DNA from: Cryobacterium sp. Y57
Lineage (GTDB): Bacteria > Actinomycetota > Actinomycetes > Actinomycetales > Microbacteriaceae
Assembly (NCBI RefSeq): GCF_002929505.1
Contig: NZ_PJJL01000062.1
Span: 1 to 64,000, forward strand
Direction: 5' to 3'
DNA length: 64,000 nt
Shown in pieces: positions 38,677 to 46,985 of this stretch; within the stretch, counting starts at the first letter, position 1, and every line of letters begins with the position of its first letter. The notes below the pieces were generated by a model, which worked only from the letters and a program-made list of their open reading frames with translations, did no database searches and had not been told where the DNA came from. The translations under genes were made by a program, and so were the position numbers.

Positions 38677-39321
38677 TTACGCTGAGATTTTGAGCCACGA
38701 TTTGCGATGTAAGGGGCTCGGCCCGAGCCGCTCGATCGCGCTCATGTGCGCGGCGCTGCCATAACCTTTGTTCGAGGCCCAGCCGTACCCGGGCGCGTCG
38801 TCATGCGCGGCGATCATGAGGCGGTCGCGGTGCACCTTGGCGATCACGGATGCCGCCGCCACCGACCCGCAGTCTCGGTCGGCTTTGATTCGCGTCACGA
38901 CGCTCAACGGGGTGGCCAGCGCTTTGTTCAGCCAGTCATCGCTGCCGTCGAGCAAGACGATGCTGCCGGCCACATCGACACCCTGCGCATAGAGCTCGGC
39001 CAACGCACGCTTACCGGCCAGCCCGAGGCAAGCGATGATTCCCAACTCATCGACCTCGGCCGCCGAGGCGAGCCCCACGGCCGAGTATGTCGCCCAGGCA
39101 ACGGCGAGCGGGGCGAGCAGTTCCCGGCGCGGTTCGCTGAGCATCTTCGAGTCGCGAAGTCCCGCTGGCATGGTCAGAACGGATGCGTTCACCGCGGCGA
39201 ATCCGACAGCCACCGGTCCGGCGAGGGCGCCGCGACCCACTTCATCACAGCCGATCACAAAGCGTGCACCGGTGCGCAGCAGGTCGATCTCGACCTCGAG
39301 GGTGGGGTCGGACACGGCCAC
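38677..39321 (-). CDS. rnhB: Ribonuclease HII
   Basis: RNase HII removes RNA primers and misincorporated ribonucleotides from DNA. Catalytic acids are visible in VIGCDEVGRGALAGPVAV (D, E), IVLLDGSDDWL (D) and the GSVAAASVIAKVHRDRL region with KSWLKI at the C-terminus. The length is 214 residues. GTG 39321 is taken as start because it shares one base with the lepB stop (TAGTG); the frame is open further upstream inside lepB. Confidence 0.95.
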   Translation of the reverse strand: MAVSDPTLEVEIDLLRTGARFVIGCDEVGRGALAGPVAVGFAAVNASVLTMPAGLRDSKMLSEPRRELLAPLAVAWATYSAVGLASAAEVDELGIIACLGLAGKRALAELYAQGVDVAGSIVLLDGSDDWLNKALATPLSVVTRIKADRDCGSVAAASVIAKVHRDRLMIAAHDDAPGYGWASNKGYGSAAHMSAIERLGPSPLHRKSWLKISA

Positions 39322-40103
39322 TACTCGGAGCCTTTGTCGGCGTGCTCTACCTCGCGGAACACGTCGGGGTAGTCGTCGAGCCATGCCCAGTGCGCCAGCG
39401 GCCAGCTCACGACGAGCGCGCGACCGACGACATTGTCGACCGGGACGTACCCCTTACCGACCGTGTCGCCGTTGTAGCGGGAGTCTTTGGAGTTGTAACG
39501 GTTGTCGCCCATCATCCAGAGTGAGCCCCCCGGGATCGTGACGTCGAAGTCATCCTTGGAGACCTTGGTTTCACCTTCCGGCAACAACACATAGGCGGAT
39601 TCGTTCAGCGGAACATCGTTGACGCTCATCTGGCCGAGGGCGTTGCAGCAGACGACGTGGTCACCGGGTAGCCCGATCACCCGTTTGATCAGGTGGTCGT
39701 TGCTGTCGGGCGCGGACAAGCCCACGACAGACAGGAGCCAGTCAGCGCTGGCAACGATCGGATTTTGCACGAGCTCAGCCTGCGGCAGCAGCCATCCGCC
39801 CGGGTCTTTGAACACGATGACGTCACCGCGGGAAATCGGGATCACCTCGGGTTCGAGCTGATTCACGATGATGCGATCGTCGACCTGCAGCGTGTTCATC
39901 ATCGACCCGGAGGGGATGTAGAACGACCGGATCAGGAATGTCTTGATCAAAAACGAGATGAGCAATGCCACGACGAAAATGATGAGGAGGTCGCGGATGA
40001 ACAGCAAGACGCTGCGCTTCTTGCTGGGTGCCGTCGTGCTTCGAGATTTCTTCGACCCTGATACCCGACGATCGGACCTGGAGGCGAGCACTTCATCTGT
40101 CAT
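39321..40103 (-). CDS. lepB: Signal peptidase I
   Basis: LepB removes Sec and Tat signal peptides at the outer face of the membrane. The 260-residue protein has a basic N-terminal tail (about 27 residues), a membrane helix LLFIRDLLIIFVVALLISFL, the catalytic serine in FYIPSGSMMNTLQVDD and the lysine in DHLIKRVIGLPGD, then SLWMMGDNRYNSKDSR, all in the standard order. The start is ATG 40103. A strong hairpin separates it from rplS upstream, and it is coupled to rnhB. Confidence 0.96.
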   Translation of the reverse strand: MTDEVLASRSDRRVSGSKKSRSTTAPSKKRSVLLFIRDLLIIFVVALLISFLIKTFLIRSFYIPSGSMMNTLQVDDRIIVNQLEPEVIPISRGDVIVFKDPGGWLLPQAELVQNPIVASADWLLSVVGLSAPDSNDHLIKRVIGLPGDHVVCCNALGQMSVNDVPLNESAYVLLPEGETKVSKDDFDVTIPGGSLWMMGDNRYNSKDSRYNGDTVGKGYVPVDNVVGRALVVSWPLAHWAWLDDYPDVFREVEHADKGSE

Positions 40104-40111
40104 TTAACCGC

Positions 40112-40148
40112 CTGAGCTCCCCATCAGTTTAGGTGATGGGGAGCTCAG
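40112..40148 (-). terminator. Strong hairpin between rplS and lepB
   Basis: Perfect 15-bp arms CTGAGCTCCCCATCA (40112-40126) and TGATGGGGAGCTCAG (40134-40148) surround a 7-nt loop, 34 bp beyond the rplS stop and 8 bp before the lepB start. No U-run follows, so it may attenuate or protect the rplS mRNA rather than fully stop transcription into lepB. Confidence 0.65.
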
Positions 40149-40182
40149 AAGAATCCGCGTGGATCGTGGGGAAGCGTGAAAG

Positions 40183-40524
40183 TTAGCGCTTTTCCTTGAT
40201 CTTGGCCTTCTTGCCACGCAGGTCGCGCAGGTAGTACAGCTTCGCGCGACGGACATCGCCGCGGGTCACGATCTCGATGTGGTCGATGACCGGGGAGTGC
40301 ACCGGGAAGGTACGCTCGACACCGATCTGAAAGCTGACCTTGCGAACGCAGAACGTTTCGCGCACGCCTTCGCCGGAGCGGCCGATGACCACTCCCTGGA
40401 AGACCTGGATACGAGAGCGGGTTCCCTCAATGATGTTGACGTGAACCTTGACGGTGTCGCCGGCACGGAAGTCAGGAAGATCCTTCTTCAGCGATGGGGC
40501 GTCTACCGCGTCGAGAATATGCAT
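40183..40524 (-). CDS. rplS: 50S ribosomal protein L19
   Basis: L19 sits at the 30S-50S interface. The 113-residue protein shows [52 protein letters not shown] and the basic end [18 protein letters not shown], all diagnostic. The start is ATG 40524 (MHILDAV). The about 175 bp upstream to the membrane-protein gene hold no gene. Confidence 0.98.
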   Translation of the reverse strand: MHILDAVDAPSLKKDLPDFRAGDTVKVHVNIIEGTRSRIQVFQGVVIGRSGEGVRETFCVRKVSFQIGVERTFPVHSPVIDHIEIVTRGDVRRAKLYYLRDLRGKKAKIKEKR

Positions 40525-40698
40525 GTTGTTTCGCTCTCTGTACCCGCCACAGGTCGACTACGCTAGGTGCTTCAATCGAAGCAATCAGTATGAGGATGTG
40601 CGCCGCAACGAGCAGGTTCCCCTGTGGCAGAGTCCTGCAGCGGCACAAGGACTTAGTCTGCCATGAAGTCGCACCCGTTGCAAAGCGGGGCCCGACGC

Positions 40699-41244
40699 TC
40701 AGGGCCGGTCGCGCTTTTCTTCGATGACGATGACCTCTGGCTTGGCGCTTCGGCCAAAGGTCGGTGCCGGCTTGGTCTCGTGGGGGCGTGACCTGTTCGG
40801 CAGCGGATGCGGGGCAGAGGCCGGGGCAGATTGCCCCTGCGCCTGCTGCTCCACCAGGTCGACCATCGCCAAGACTCGGCGTCGGGCTGCGTCGAACAGC
40901 TCCCAGACAACGAACCAGAATACGGCGATACCCCCGATGATGACGAGCACGCTGAGCCAGCCCGCAGCATCCGCTGAAAAAGGAATGGCGATGATGAGCG
41001 CGTGCCAGAGCGTTAGCACGCCGACGTCGGCGTAGGAGAGCGCCCGGGTTTCGCGCACGTCTTTACGGGCGTAGATGACCAAGGCGACGAGCAACAGTCC
41101 GAGGCCGATAAGAACGGCTCCGAAGAAGATGCCCAGCACCGCCCACGCGCCCGATCCAAAAATCGCAGACCCGACGAGAAGCCAGAGCGGCAGGGCTCCG
41201 GCGGCAATGAATTGCCAGTGGTAAAAGGCGCGGCGGATGATCAC
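40699..41244 (-). CDS. Membrane protein of unknown function between rplS and trmD
   Basis: The 181-residue protein has four predicted membrane helices: WQFIAAGALPLWLLVGSAIF, VLGIFFGAVLIGLGLLLVAL, LTLWHALIIAIPFSADAAGW and LSVLVIIGGIAVFWFVVWEL. A cytoplasmic C-terminal tail of about 55 residues is rich in Gln, Pro and Ser and ends in a charged EEKRDRP. I recognise no family function. The start is GTG 41244. Its position between trmD and rplS, which usually adjoin, suggests a lineage-specific insertion. Confidence 0.8.
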   Translation of the reverse strand: MIIRRAFYHWQFIAAGALPLWLLVGSAIFGSGAWAVLGIFFGAVLIGLGLLLVALVIYARKDVRETRALSYADVGVLTLWHALIIAIPFSADAAGWLSVLVIIGGIAVFWFVVWELFDAARRRVLAMVDLVEQQAQGQSAPASAPHPLPNRSRPHETKPAPTFGRSAKPEVIVIEEKRDRP

Positions 41245-41301
41245 AGAGTCAGCCTATCGATGGGGGCTGACACTGGCCTTGGCGTTCGCTGGAGGCTGAA
41301 G

Positions 41302-42012
41302 TTACGAGAGTGTGCGCGGCAAAAGGTCAGGCCGCACCCGTTCGGTACGTTCAATTTGCTGCTGGTGGCGCCAGGTACTGATGGCGCCATGGTTGCCGCT
41401 TCGTAACACCGGCGGAACGTCGAGGCCGCGCCAGCTGGCGGGCTTGGTGTAGCTGGGGTATTCGAGCAGGCCGTCTTCGTGGGATTCTTCGACGAGGCTT
41501 TCCGGATTGCCGACAACGCCGGGAATGAGCCGGCCGATCGCTTCGATCATGGCCATGACGGCGACCTCTCCCCCGTTGAGCACATAGTCGCCGAGGCTCA
41601 CAAGGCGTACCCGGCCGCGCTGCGAGTAGTGATCGACGACACGCTGGTCGATGCCCTCGTAGCGACCGCATCCGAACACGAGATGTTGCTCGAGCGAGAG
41701 CTCGCGGGCCATCCGCTGGGTGAACTGGTCCCCCGCCGGCGAGGGAAAGATGACGAGGGGGCCGTCGTCGACCAGTGCCGGGTCGGTGCCGAGTATGGCA
41801 TCGAGGGCATCACCCCAGGGCTCCGGCTTCATGACCATGCCGGCGCCGCCACCATACGGGGTGTCGTCGACGGAATGGTGCCGGTCGTGGGTGTGGTCGC
41901 GCAGGTTGTGCACACCCAACTCGATCAAGCCACTTTGGCGGGCCTTGCCGAGTAGCGACAGATCGAGCACATCGAAGAATTCGGGAAAAATGGTGACGAT
42001 ATCGATGCGCAT
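41302..42012 (-). CDS. trmD: tRNA (guanine-N1)-methyltransferase TrmD
   Basis: TrmD methylates G37 of tRNAs reading CNN codons and prevents frameshifting. The 236-residue protein begins [14 protein letters not shown] and contains [31 protein letters not shown] (the trefoil knot region), [15 protein letters not shown] and [15 protein letters not shown] use ATG 42012, which matches the family start, rather than TTG 42018. The upstream cbiX stop is only 9 bp away, so trmD may be transcribed from the nirD-cbiX promoter; this is unusual, because trmD normally follows rimM. Confidence 0.97.
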   Translation of the reverse strand: MRIDIVTIFPEFFDVLDLSLLGKARQSGLIELGVHNLRDHTHDRHHSVDDTPYGGGAGMVMKPEPWGDALDAILGTDPALVDDGPLVIFPSPAGDQFTQRMARELSLEQHLVFGCGRYEGIDQRVVDHYSQRGRVRLVSLGDYVLNGGEVAVMAMIEAIGRLIPGVVGNPESLVEESHEDGLLEYPSYTKPASWRGLDVPPVLRSGNHGAISTWRHQQQIERTERVRPDLLPRTLS

Positions 42013-42021
42013 GGTCAAATT

Positions 42022-42834
42022 CTAGAAGATCTGAGCCTGCTCTTTCGCCTCGCGGTACCGGTCGACGACCACGTCAACCAGAGCAGCGGGGGCCGTTTCG
42101 CCCGGCAGCAGCAGTGGAGCCGTCACCAGTGCGGCGCCGACGCTCTGGGCGCGCGTCAAGTCGAAGAAGAATCCGGGTGCCATGAGATAGGTACTCACGG
42201 TCACGTGTTCGCTGCGTAGTCTGGCACCGGTGACGGCACAGGCCAGCCGGGGCGTGGCCGCAGAGAGAAAGCCGACGGTGACGCGAACACCGAGGCGCTC
42301 CTCCAGCAGTGCGCCGACCGTGCGGCAGTCGTGCACCGCGCGGGCGTCGCTCGAGCCGGCGGCGGCGAGCACGATCTCCTGCCCGCGGACTTGGGTGTCG
42401 AACCCGTCGGCACGCAGACGATGTTCGAGTACGTCGATGAGTCGGTCGTCCGGGCCGAGCGCCCGCGACACGGTCGTCACGCGGTCATGCGCGCTGGTCT
42501 CTCGTTGCAGGTCGACGTGCACGTGGTAACCGGCAGAGAGCAACAGGGGCACCACGACCGCGGCGGAATCCGGGGGCACCGCGCCGAGGCTCGCCGCGAC
42601 ATCCGGCTGCTGCACATCAACGAAACCGCCGCTGACGGCAAGTTCGGGATGAGCGCGGGCAACGGCGTCGACGAGGGCAGCGATGGCCGCCTGGCCGTCA
42701 GCCGAGTGGGTGCCGTGCGAGATGGCGACGAGCGCGGCGGGTGCCGGCGTTGCGCGCTCGGCACCGCTCCCGAAGGTGCGGCGCCACTCGATGCTGTGCC
42801 GTGCTGCACGAGCCCGTTCTTCGATTAAGGTCAT
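42022..42834 (-). CDS. Sirohydrochlorin chelatase, CbiX/SirB family
   Basis: The enzyme inserts iron (or cobalt) into sirohydrochlorin, the last step to siroheme. The 270-residue protein holds two CbiX-like halves. The first has VAISHGTHSADGQAAIAALV and VVVPLLLSAGYHVHVDL, supplying metal-binding histidines; the second is more diverged (IVLAAAGSSDARAVHDC, YLMAPGFFFDL). Iron is more likely than cobalt here because the gene lies with nirB, nirD and cobA, and no cobalamin genes are present. ATG 42834 overlaps the nirD stop (ATGA). It runs to within 9 bp of trmD. Confidence 0.9.
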   Translation of the reverse strand: MTLIEERARAARHSIEWRRTFGSGAERATPAPAALVAISHGTHSADGQAAIAALVDAVARAHPELAVSGGFVDVQQPDVAASLGAVPPDSAAVVVPLLLSAGYHVHVDLQRETSAHDRVTTVSRALGPDDRLIDVLEHRLRADGFDTQVRGQEIVLAAAGSSDARAVHDCRTVGALLEERLGVRVTVGFLSAATPRLACAVTGARLRSEHVTVSTYLMAPGFFFDLTRAQSVGAALVTAPLLLPGETAPAALVDVVVDRYREAKEQAQIF

Positions 42835-43229
42835 GCCGCCTCGTGCAGTCCAGACTCGACCGCGACCTCGATGTAGCCGCCGACAACACGAGTTTCGTAG
42901 GTATTCAGCACGAGTGTCGGATTGGTGAAGCATTCCCCGGTGCCGAGGTCGTAGACCTCTTTGTGCAGGGGCGAGGCGATGGTCGGGCGGTCACCCTTGG
43001 AACCGACGATGCCGCGGGCCATGACGTTGGCCTCGGTGTGCGGGTCACGGTGATCGACGGCGTAGATCTCGGTGGGTGAGAGCAAAAACAGTGCGATCTG
43101 TTTCATGCGAATGAGGGCTGCTTCTCCCCAGCTGGGTTCCAGATCGGCTACGGCACAGGCACGCTCCCAGACCAGGGCGGGGCGGGTCACTGCAGTGGTA
43201 CGGCGGGTGTCGGCCAGTGTCATCGTCAT
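42831..43229 (-). CDS. nirD: Assimilatory nitrite reductase small subunit NirD
   Basis: NirD is the Rieske-like small subunit that works with NirB in NAD(P)H nitrite reduction. The 132-residue protein has the fold marks VWERACAVADLEPSWGEAAL, QIALFLLSPTEIYAVDHRDP, VGSKGDRPTIASPLHKEVYDL and GECFTNP. The cysteine/histidine iron ligands of true Rieske proteins are absent, as usual for NirD. The start is ATG 43229 behind GGGAG. It is divergent from nirB instead of co-directional, and coupled to cbiX by 4 bp. Confidence 0.93.
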   Translation of the reverse strand: MTMTLADTRRTTAVTRPALVWERACAVADLEPSWGEAALIRMKQIALFLLSPTEIYAVDHRDPHTEANVMARGIVGSKGDRPTIASPLHKEVYDLGTGECFTNPTLVLNTYETRVVGGYIEVAVESGLHEAA

Positions 43230-43321
43230 CGTGCGCTCCCAGGGGTGTGGTTTTTGGGGTTGTCGCGTTTGTGCGTCGCTCTCACGGTAGGCGAGCAATA
43301 TTTCAACCGATCGCCCGCCAT

Positions 43322-43339
43322 GTTTCCCCCGGGTGAAAC
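43322..43339. promoter_or_regulatory. Near-palindrome in the nirB-nirD divergent region (candidate operator)
   Basis: The 18-bp site GTTTCCCCCGGGTGAAAC is palindromic except for one central pair (C/T). It lies in the 230-bp region between the starts of nirD and nirB. GTTTC and GAAAC half-sites in this spacing are loosely reminiscent of actinobacterial GlnR boxes, but the match is too weak to assign a regulator. Confidence 0.35.
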
Positions 43340-43459
43340 CCGCCTCACACGAGGCGTGCTTCGCTGTGGGGCTTTCGACCAGTCCGGGACACACGAGCGA
43401 CACGAGGGAGAAACTGCCCCGAACTACGCTCACAATTGCCCCGCTTTGAAAGGATGCTG

Positions 43460-46156
43460 ATGCCAGCTTCTCGTGAAACCGTCTCCGCGTATTGTGTCCC
43501 AGACACCTCCGCATCCGCTATGGACGCGACACACGCCGTCACAACAGTGCGCCCGGCGGATGCCGCCATTGTCGGATCGGAGACGACGCGCCGCGTCGTC
43601 GTGATCGGTGGCGGTCCCGCCGCACACCGCCTCACCGATGCCCTGCACTCCCGCGACACTGAGCACGCCCTCTCGATCGTCGTGCTGGCCGAGGAGAACC
43701 ACCGGCCATACGACCGGGTTGCGCTCAGCCAGCGACTCACCGGAATGACCGACCTCACCCTTTCGCCTACGGCGCCGTGGGACAGTGAACGCATCGCGCT
43801 GCGCATCAACGAGCGGGCCACCAGCATCGATCGGGTGGCACATACCGTGACGACGTCGACCGGGGCCGTGCTCGACTACGACGACCTCGTGCTCGCCACC
43901 GGATCCAGTGCTCCTGTACCCGAGATGCCGGGTCGCGAACACATTCGGGTCTACCGCACCCTCGACGACGTCGACGCCCTCGTCGCTGAACTCGCCGCCC
44001 TCACCGTCTCCCTCGGCCGCACCCCCAAAGTCGTCGTGGCCGGCGGTGGTCTGCTCGGCCTCGAAGCGGCCGGCGGACTGCACAAGCTCGGCGCGGATTC
44101 CGCCATCGTGCATTCCGGCAGCTGGCTCATGTCGGCCCAGCTCGACGAGGGTGGTGGACAGGCACTCGGTCGGCTCATCGTCGCTCAAGGCATCGAACTC
44201 CACCTCGGCACCAGGGCCCGAACCATCCTCTGCGACGACGACAATGCGGTGACCGGCCTGCAGCTCGGCAACGGCATCCACATTGCCGCCGACATGGTCG
44301 TCTACGCAATCGGCATCTCGCCGCGTGACGAGCTGGCGCGCGCCGCCGGACTGACCGTCGGCGCGCGCGGCGGCATCACGATCGGCAACGACTGCCGCAC
44401 GAGCGACCCCAGCATCTGGGCGATCGGCGAGGTCGCCAGCTGGAATGACCGCTGTGTCGGCCTCGTCGCACCGGCCAACGCTATGGCCGAGGTCGTCGCC
44501 GACCGTCTGCTCGGCGGCAGCGCCGAGTTCACGACCGTCGACGATGCCACCAAGCTCAAACTCTCCGGGGTCGACGTAGCCAGCTTCGGTGACGCCCTCG
44601 CCAGCACGCCGGGCTCGCTTGAAATCGTCTATGCCGACCCGGCCCGCGGGCTGTACCAGAAGCTCGTCATGACCGACGACGCCAAAACCCTGCTCGGCGG
44701 CATCTTCGTCGGCGACGCTACTCCCTACTCGGCCCTGCGGCCGATGGTCGGCCGCGAACTCAGTAGCGAACCCGCCGCGTACCTCTCCGCAGCCGGTGCC
44801 GAGGTTCCCGGCGGCGACGAACTACCCGACGACGCCCTGGTCTGCTCGTGTAACATGGTCTCGGCCGGCGCTGTGCGAAGCGCCGTGCGCGGAAACGAGC
44901 ACACCGATGCCTGGACCGAACTCGGTCCTCTCAAGGTCTGCACGCGGGCCGGCACCCAGTGCGGTTCGTGCGTGCCACTGGTCAAGAAGATTCTGGAGGC
45001 CGAGCTGAGGGCATCCGGTCAAACGATCTCGCACGCCCTGTGCGAGCATTTCGAGCTGAGCCGGCAGGAACTGTTCGATTCGGTGCGGGTGCTCGGGCTC
45101 GTATCGAGCGACGAAATCTTTTCCCGTTTCGGCACCGGCCGAGGCTGCGATGTCTGCAAGCCCGCCGTCGGCTCGATCCTGGCCAGCCAGAACACCTCCT
45201 ACATTCTGGATGCCGGCCGCGGTACTCTCCAGGACACCAACGACCGGGCCATGGCCAACATGCAAAAGGACGGCACCTATTCGGTCGTTCCGCGCATTCC
45301 GGGCGGTGAGATCACCCCCACCAGACTCGCCGTCATCGCGCAGGTCGCCCTGGACTTCGACCTGTATACCAAGATCACCGGCGGGCAACGGATCGACCTG
45401 TTCGGAGCCCGGCTGGAGCAGCTGCCCGACATCTGGCGCATCTTGGTCGACGCCGGCTTCGAGTCCGGCCAGGCCTACGGCAAGTCGCTGCGCAACGTGA
45501 AGTCCTGTGTCGGGTCCACCTGGTGCCGGTTCGGGGTGCAGGATGCCGTGGGGCTCGCGATTCGACTGGAACTGCGCTATCGCGGCCTGCGCGCCCCGCA
45601 CAAATTCAAGTTCGGGGTGTCCGGCTGCGCGCGCGAGTGCGCCGAAGCACGCGCCAAAGACGTGGGCATCATCGCCAGCGACAACGGCTGGAACATGTTC
45701 GTGGGCGGCAACGGTGGTTTTCAGCCCGCGCGCGGGCAGCTGCTGGCGACCGACCTCGATGAGGAAACCTTGATCAGGTACATCGACCGCTACATGATGT
45801 ACTACATTCGAACGGCCGATCGTATGCAGCGCACGGCGCGCTGGATGGAAGACTTGAGCGGCGGGCTCGAGCATGTGCGCGAGGTCGTCATCAACGACTC
45901 ACTCGGACTGGCCGCGGAACTCGAGCAGGCCATGCTCGCCCATGTCGACAACTATGAAGACGAGTGGGCAGCCACACTCGCCGACCCGGAGCGCCTACGC
46001 CGATTCCGATCCTTCGTCAACGCGCCCGCCGAGCCAGACCCGAGCATCGCTCTCGTTACGGAGCGTGACCAAATCCGACCCGCGACCCCGGCCGAGCGAG
46101 CCTCGTCGGGTACTGTTCTACTAAGTGGAACCCGCATTCCCGTTCGAAAAGAGTAA
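43460..46156 (+). CDS. nirB: Assimilatory nitrite reductase large subunit NirB
   Basis: NirB reduces nitrite to ammonium using NAD(P)H, FAD, an iron-sulfur cluster and siroheme. The 898-residue protein shows an N-terminal FAD site (VVVIGGGPAAHRLTDAL, AEENHRPYDRVALSQ) and the NAD(P)H site (VVVAGGGLLGLEAAGGL). Two BFD-like [2Fe-2S] domains follow (LVCSCNMVSAGAV, CTRAGTQCGSC and CDVCKP). Last comes the sulfite-reductase-like domain with the siroheme/[4Fe-4S] cysteines SCVGSTWC and SGCARECAEA. I choose ATG 43460 because GAAAGG lies 6 bp upstream; ATG 43454 is too close to it. About 45 residues precede the FAD site. It is followed by cobA and hemD. Confidence 0.96.
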   Translation: MPASRETVSAYCVPDTSASAMDATHAVTTVRPADAAIVGSETTRRVVVIGGGPAAHRLTDALHSRDTEHALSIVVLAEENHRPYDRVALSQRLTGMTDLTLSPTAPWDSERIALRINERATSIDRVAHTVTTSTGAVLDYDDLVLATGSSAPVPEMPGREHIRVYRTLDDVDALVAELAALTVSLGRTPKVVVAGGGLLGLEAAGGLHKLGADSAIVHSGSWLMSAQLDEGGGQALGRLIVAQGIELHLGTRARTILCDDDNAVTGLQLGNGIHIAADMVVYAIGISPRDELARAAGLTVGARGGITIGNDCRTSDPSIWAIGEVASWNDRCVGLVAPANAMAEVVADRLLGGSAEFTTVDDATKLKLSGVDVASFGDALASTPGSLEIVYADPARGLYQKLVMTDDAKTLLGGIFVGDATPYSALRPMVGRELSSEPAAYLSAAGAEVPGGDELPDDALVCSCNMVSAGAVRSAVRGNEHTDAWTELGPLKVCTRAGTQCGSCVPLVKKILEAELRASGQTISHALCEHFELSRQELFDSVRVLGLVSSDEIFSRFGTGRGCDVCKPAVGSILASQNTSYILDAGRGTLQDTNDRAMANMQKDGTYSVVPRIPGGEITPTRLAVIAQVALDFDLYTKITGGQRIDLFGARLEQLPDIWRILVDAGFESGQAYGKSLRNVKSCVGSTWCRFGVQDAVGLAIRLELRYRGLRAPHKFKFGVSGCARECAEARAKDVGIIASDNGWNMFVGGNGGFQPARGQLLATDLDEETLIRYIDRYMMYYIRTADRMQRTARWMEDLSGGLEHVREVVINDSLGLAAELEQAMLAHVDNYEDEWAATLADPERLRRFRSFVNAPAEPDPSIALVTERDQIRPATPAERASSGTVLLSGTRIPVRKE

Positions 46157-46160
46157 GAAG

Positions 46161-46985
46161 ATGACAGCCCGGAATTTCGGTACGACTGGGTCGGTCAGCG
46201 CCGAGCAGGTCACGGCAGGGCAAGTCACCCTGGTCGGCGGCGGACCCGGAGCCGCTGGGTTGCTGACCGTCGCCGCAGTGACGGCTCTGGCCCAAGCGGA
46301 TGTCGTGTTGTTCGACCGCCTCGCCCCCAACGACGAACTCGCCCTGCTCGCACCCCGCGCAACGCTCGTCGACGTCGGCAAGCGCGCCGGCAGCCATCCG
46401 GTCTCACAGGCGGGGATTGAAGAGCTGATGGTCGAGCATGCCCTCGCGGGAAAACGCGTGGTGCGACTGAAGGGCGGCGACCCGTACGTGTTCGGGCGCG
46501 GAAGCGAAGAAGTGCTGGCCTGCCACCGCAACGGCATTGCCGTCACGGTCATTTCCGGTGTCACGAGTGCGATCGCCGTGCCGGCGGCAGCGGGAATCCC
46601 GCTGACGCACCGCGGGATCAGCCACGCATTCACCGTGATCAGCGGCCACGCGCCGCTCACCGACAACGAACTCGAGGGCCTCACGCTGCTGGGAAGTACC
46701 ATCGTCGTGCTGATGGGCGTTGGCACGTTGCCGACCCTGAGCCAGGGATTGATGCGCCACGGCATGCCCGCCGACCTGCCAGTGGCCATTATCGAACGTG
46801 GCTTCAGCGCCACCCAGCGCACCACGGTGAGCACGCTGGCCGCCGTGCTCTCGGATGCCGCAGCCGCCGGCGTGCGCAGCCCCGCCGTGCTCGTCATCGG
46901 TGAGGTCGTACGCCTCGCTTTCAGCGGCGACACGGCCGCGAACGACCTCGTGGCCCGGGCCGCCGAGTTCACGGTGACCGCCTGA
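46161..46985 (+). CDS. cobA: Uroporphyrinogen-III C-methyltransferase (CobA/SUMT)
   Basis: The enzyme methylates uroporphyrinogen III twice to precorrin-2, the first committed step to siroheme. The 274-residue protein has the SUMT signature VTLVGGGPGAAGLLTVAAV, VVLFDRLAP, VDVGKRAGSHPVSQ, KRVVRLKGGDPYVFGRGSEE, VISGVTSAIAVPAAAGIPLTHR and VVLMGVGTL. The start is ATG 46161, 5 bp after the nirB stop; a GTG at 46125 would extend it over nirB. Its stop overlaps the hemD start (TGATG). The oxidase/dehydrogenase making sirohydrochlorin from precorrin-2 is not evident in the window. Confidence 0.94.
   Translation: MTARNFGTTGSVSAEQVTAGQVTLVGGGPGAAGLLTVAAVTALAQADVVLFDRLAPNDELALLAPRATLVDVGKRAGSHPVSQAGIEELMVEHALAGKRVVRLKGGDPYVFGRGSEEVLACHRNGIAVTVISGVTSAIAVPAAAGIPLTHRGISHAFTVISGHAPLTDNELEGLTLLGSTIVVLMGVGTLPTLSQGLMRHGMPADLPVAIIERGFSATQRTTVSTLAAVLSDAAAAGVRSPAVLVIGEVVRLAFSGDTAANDLVARAAEFTVTA

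Noticed and set aside
43322..43339. Firm GlnR box between nirD and nirB
   Set aside because: The half-sites are only loosely similar to published GlnR boxes; reported as an unassigned candidate operator instead.
44822..45874. 350-codon minus-strand frame inside nirB
   Set aside because: It is a shadow of nirB, whose cofactor motifs are all in the plus-strand frame.
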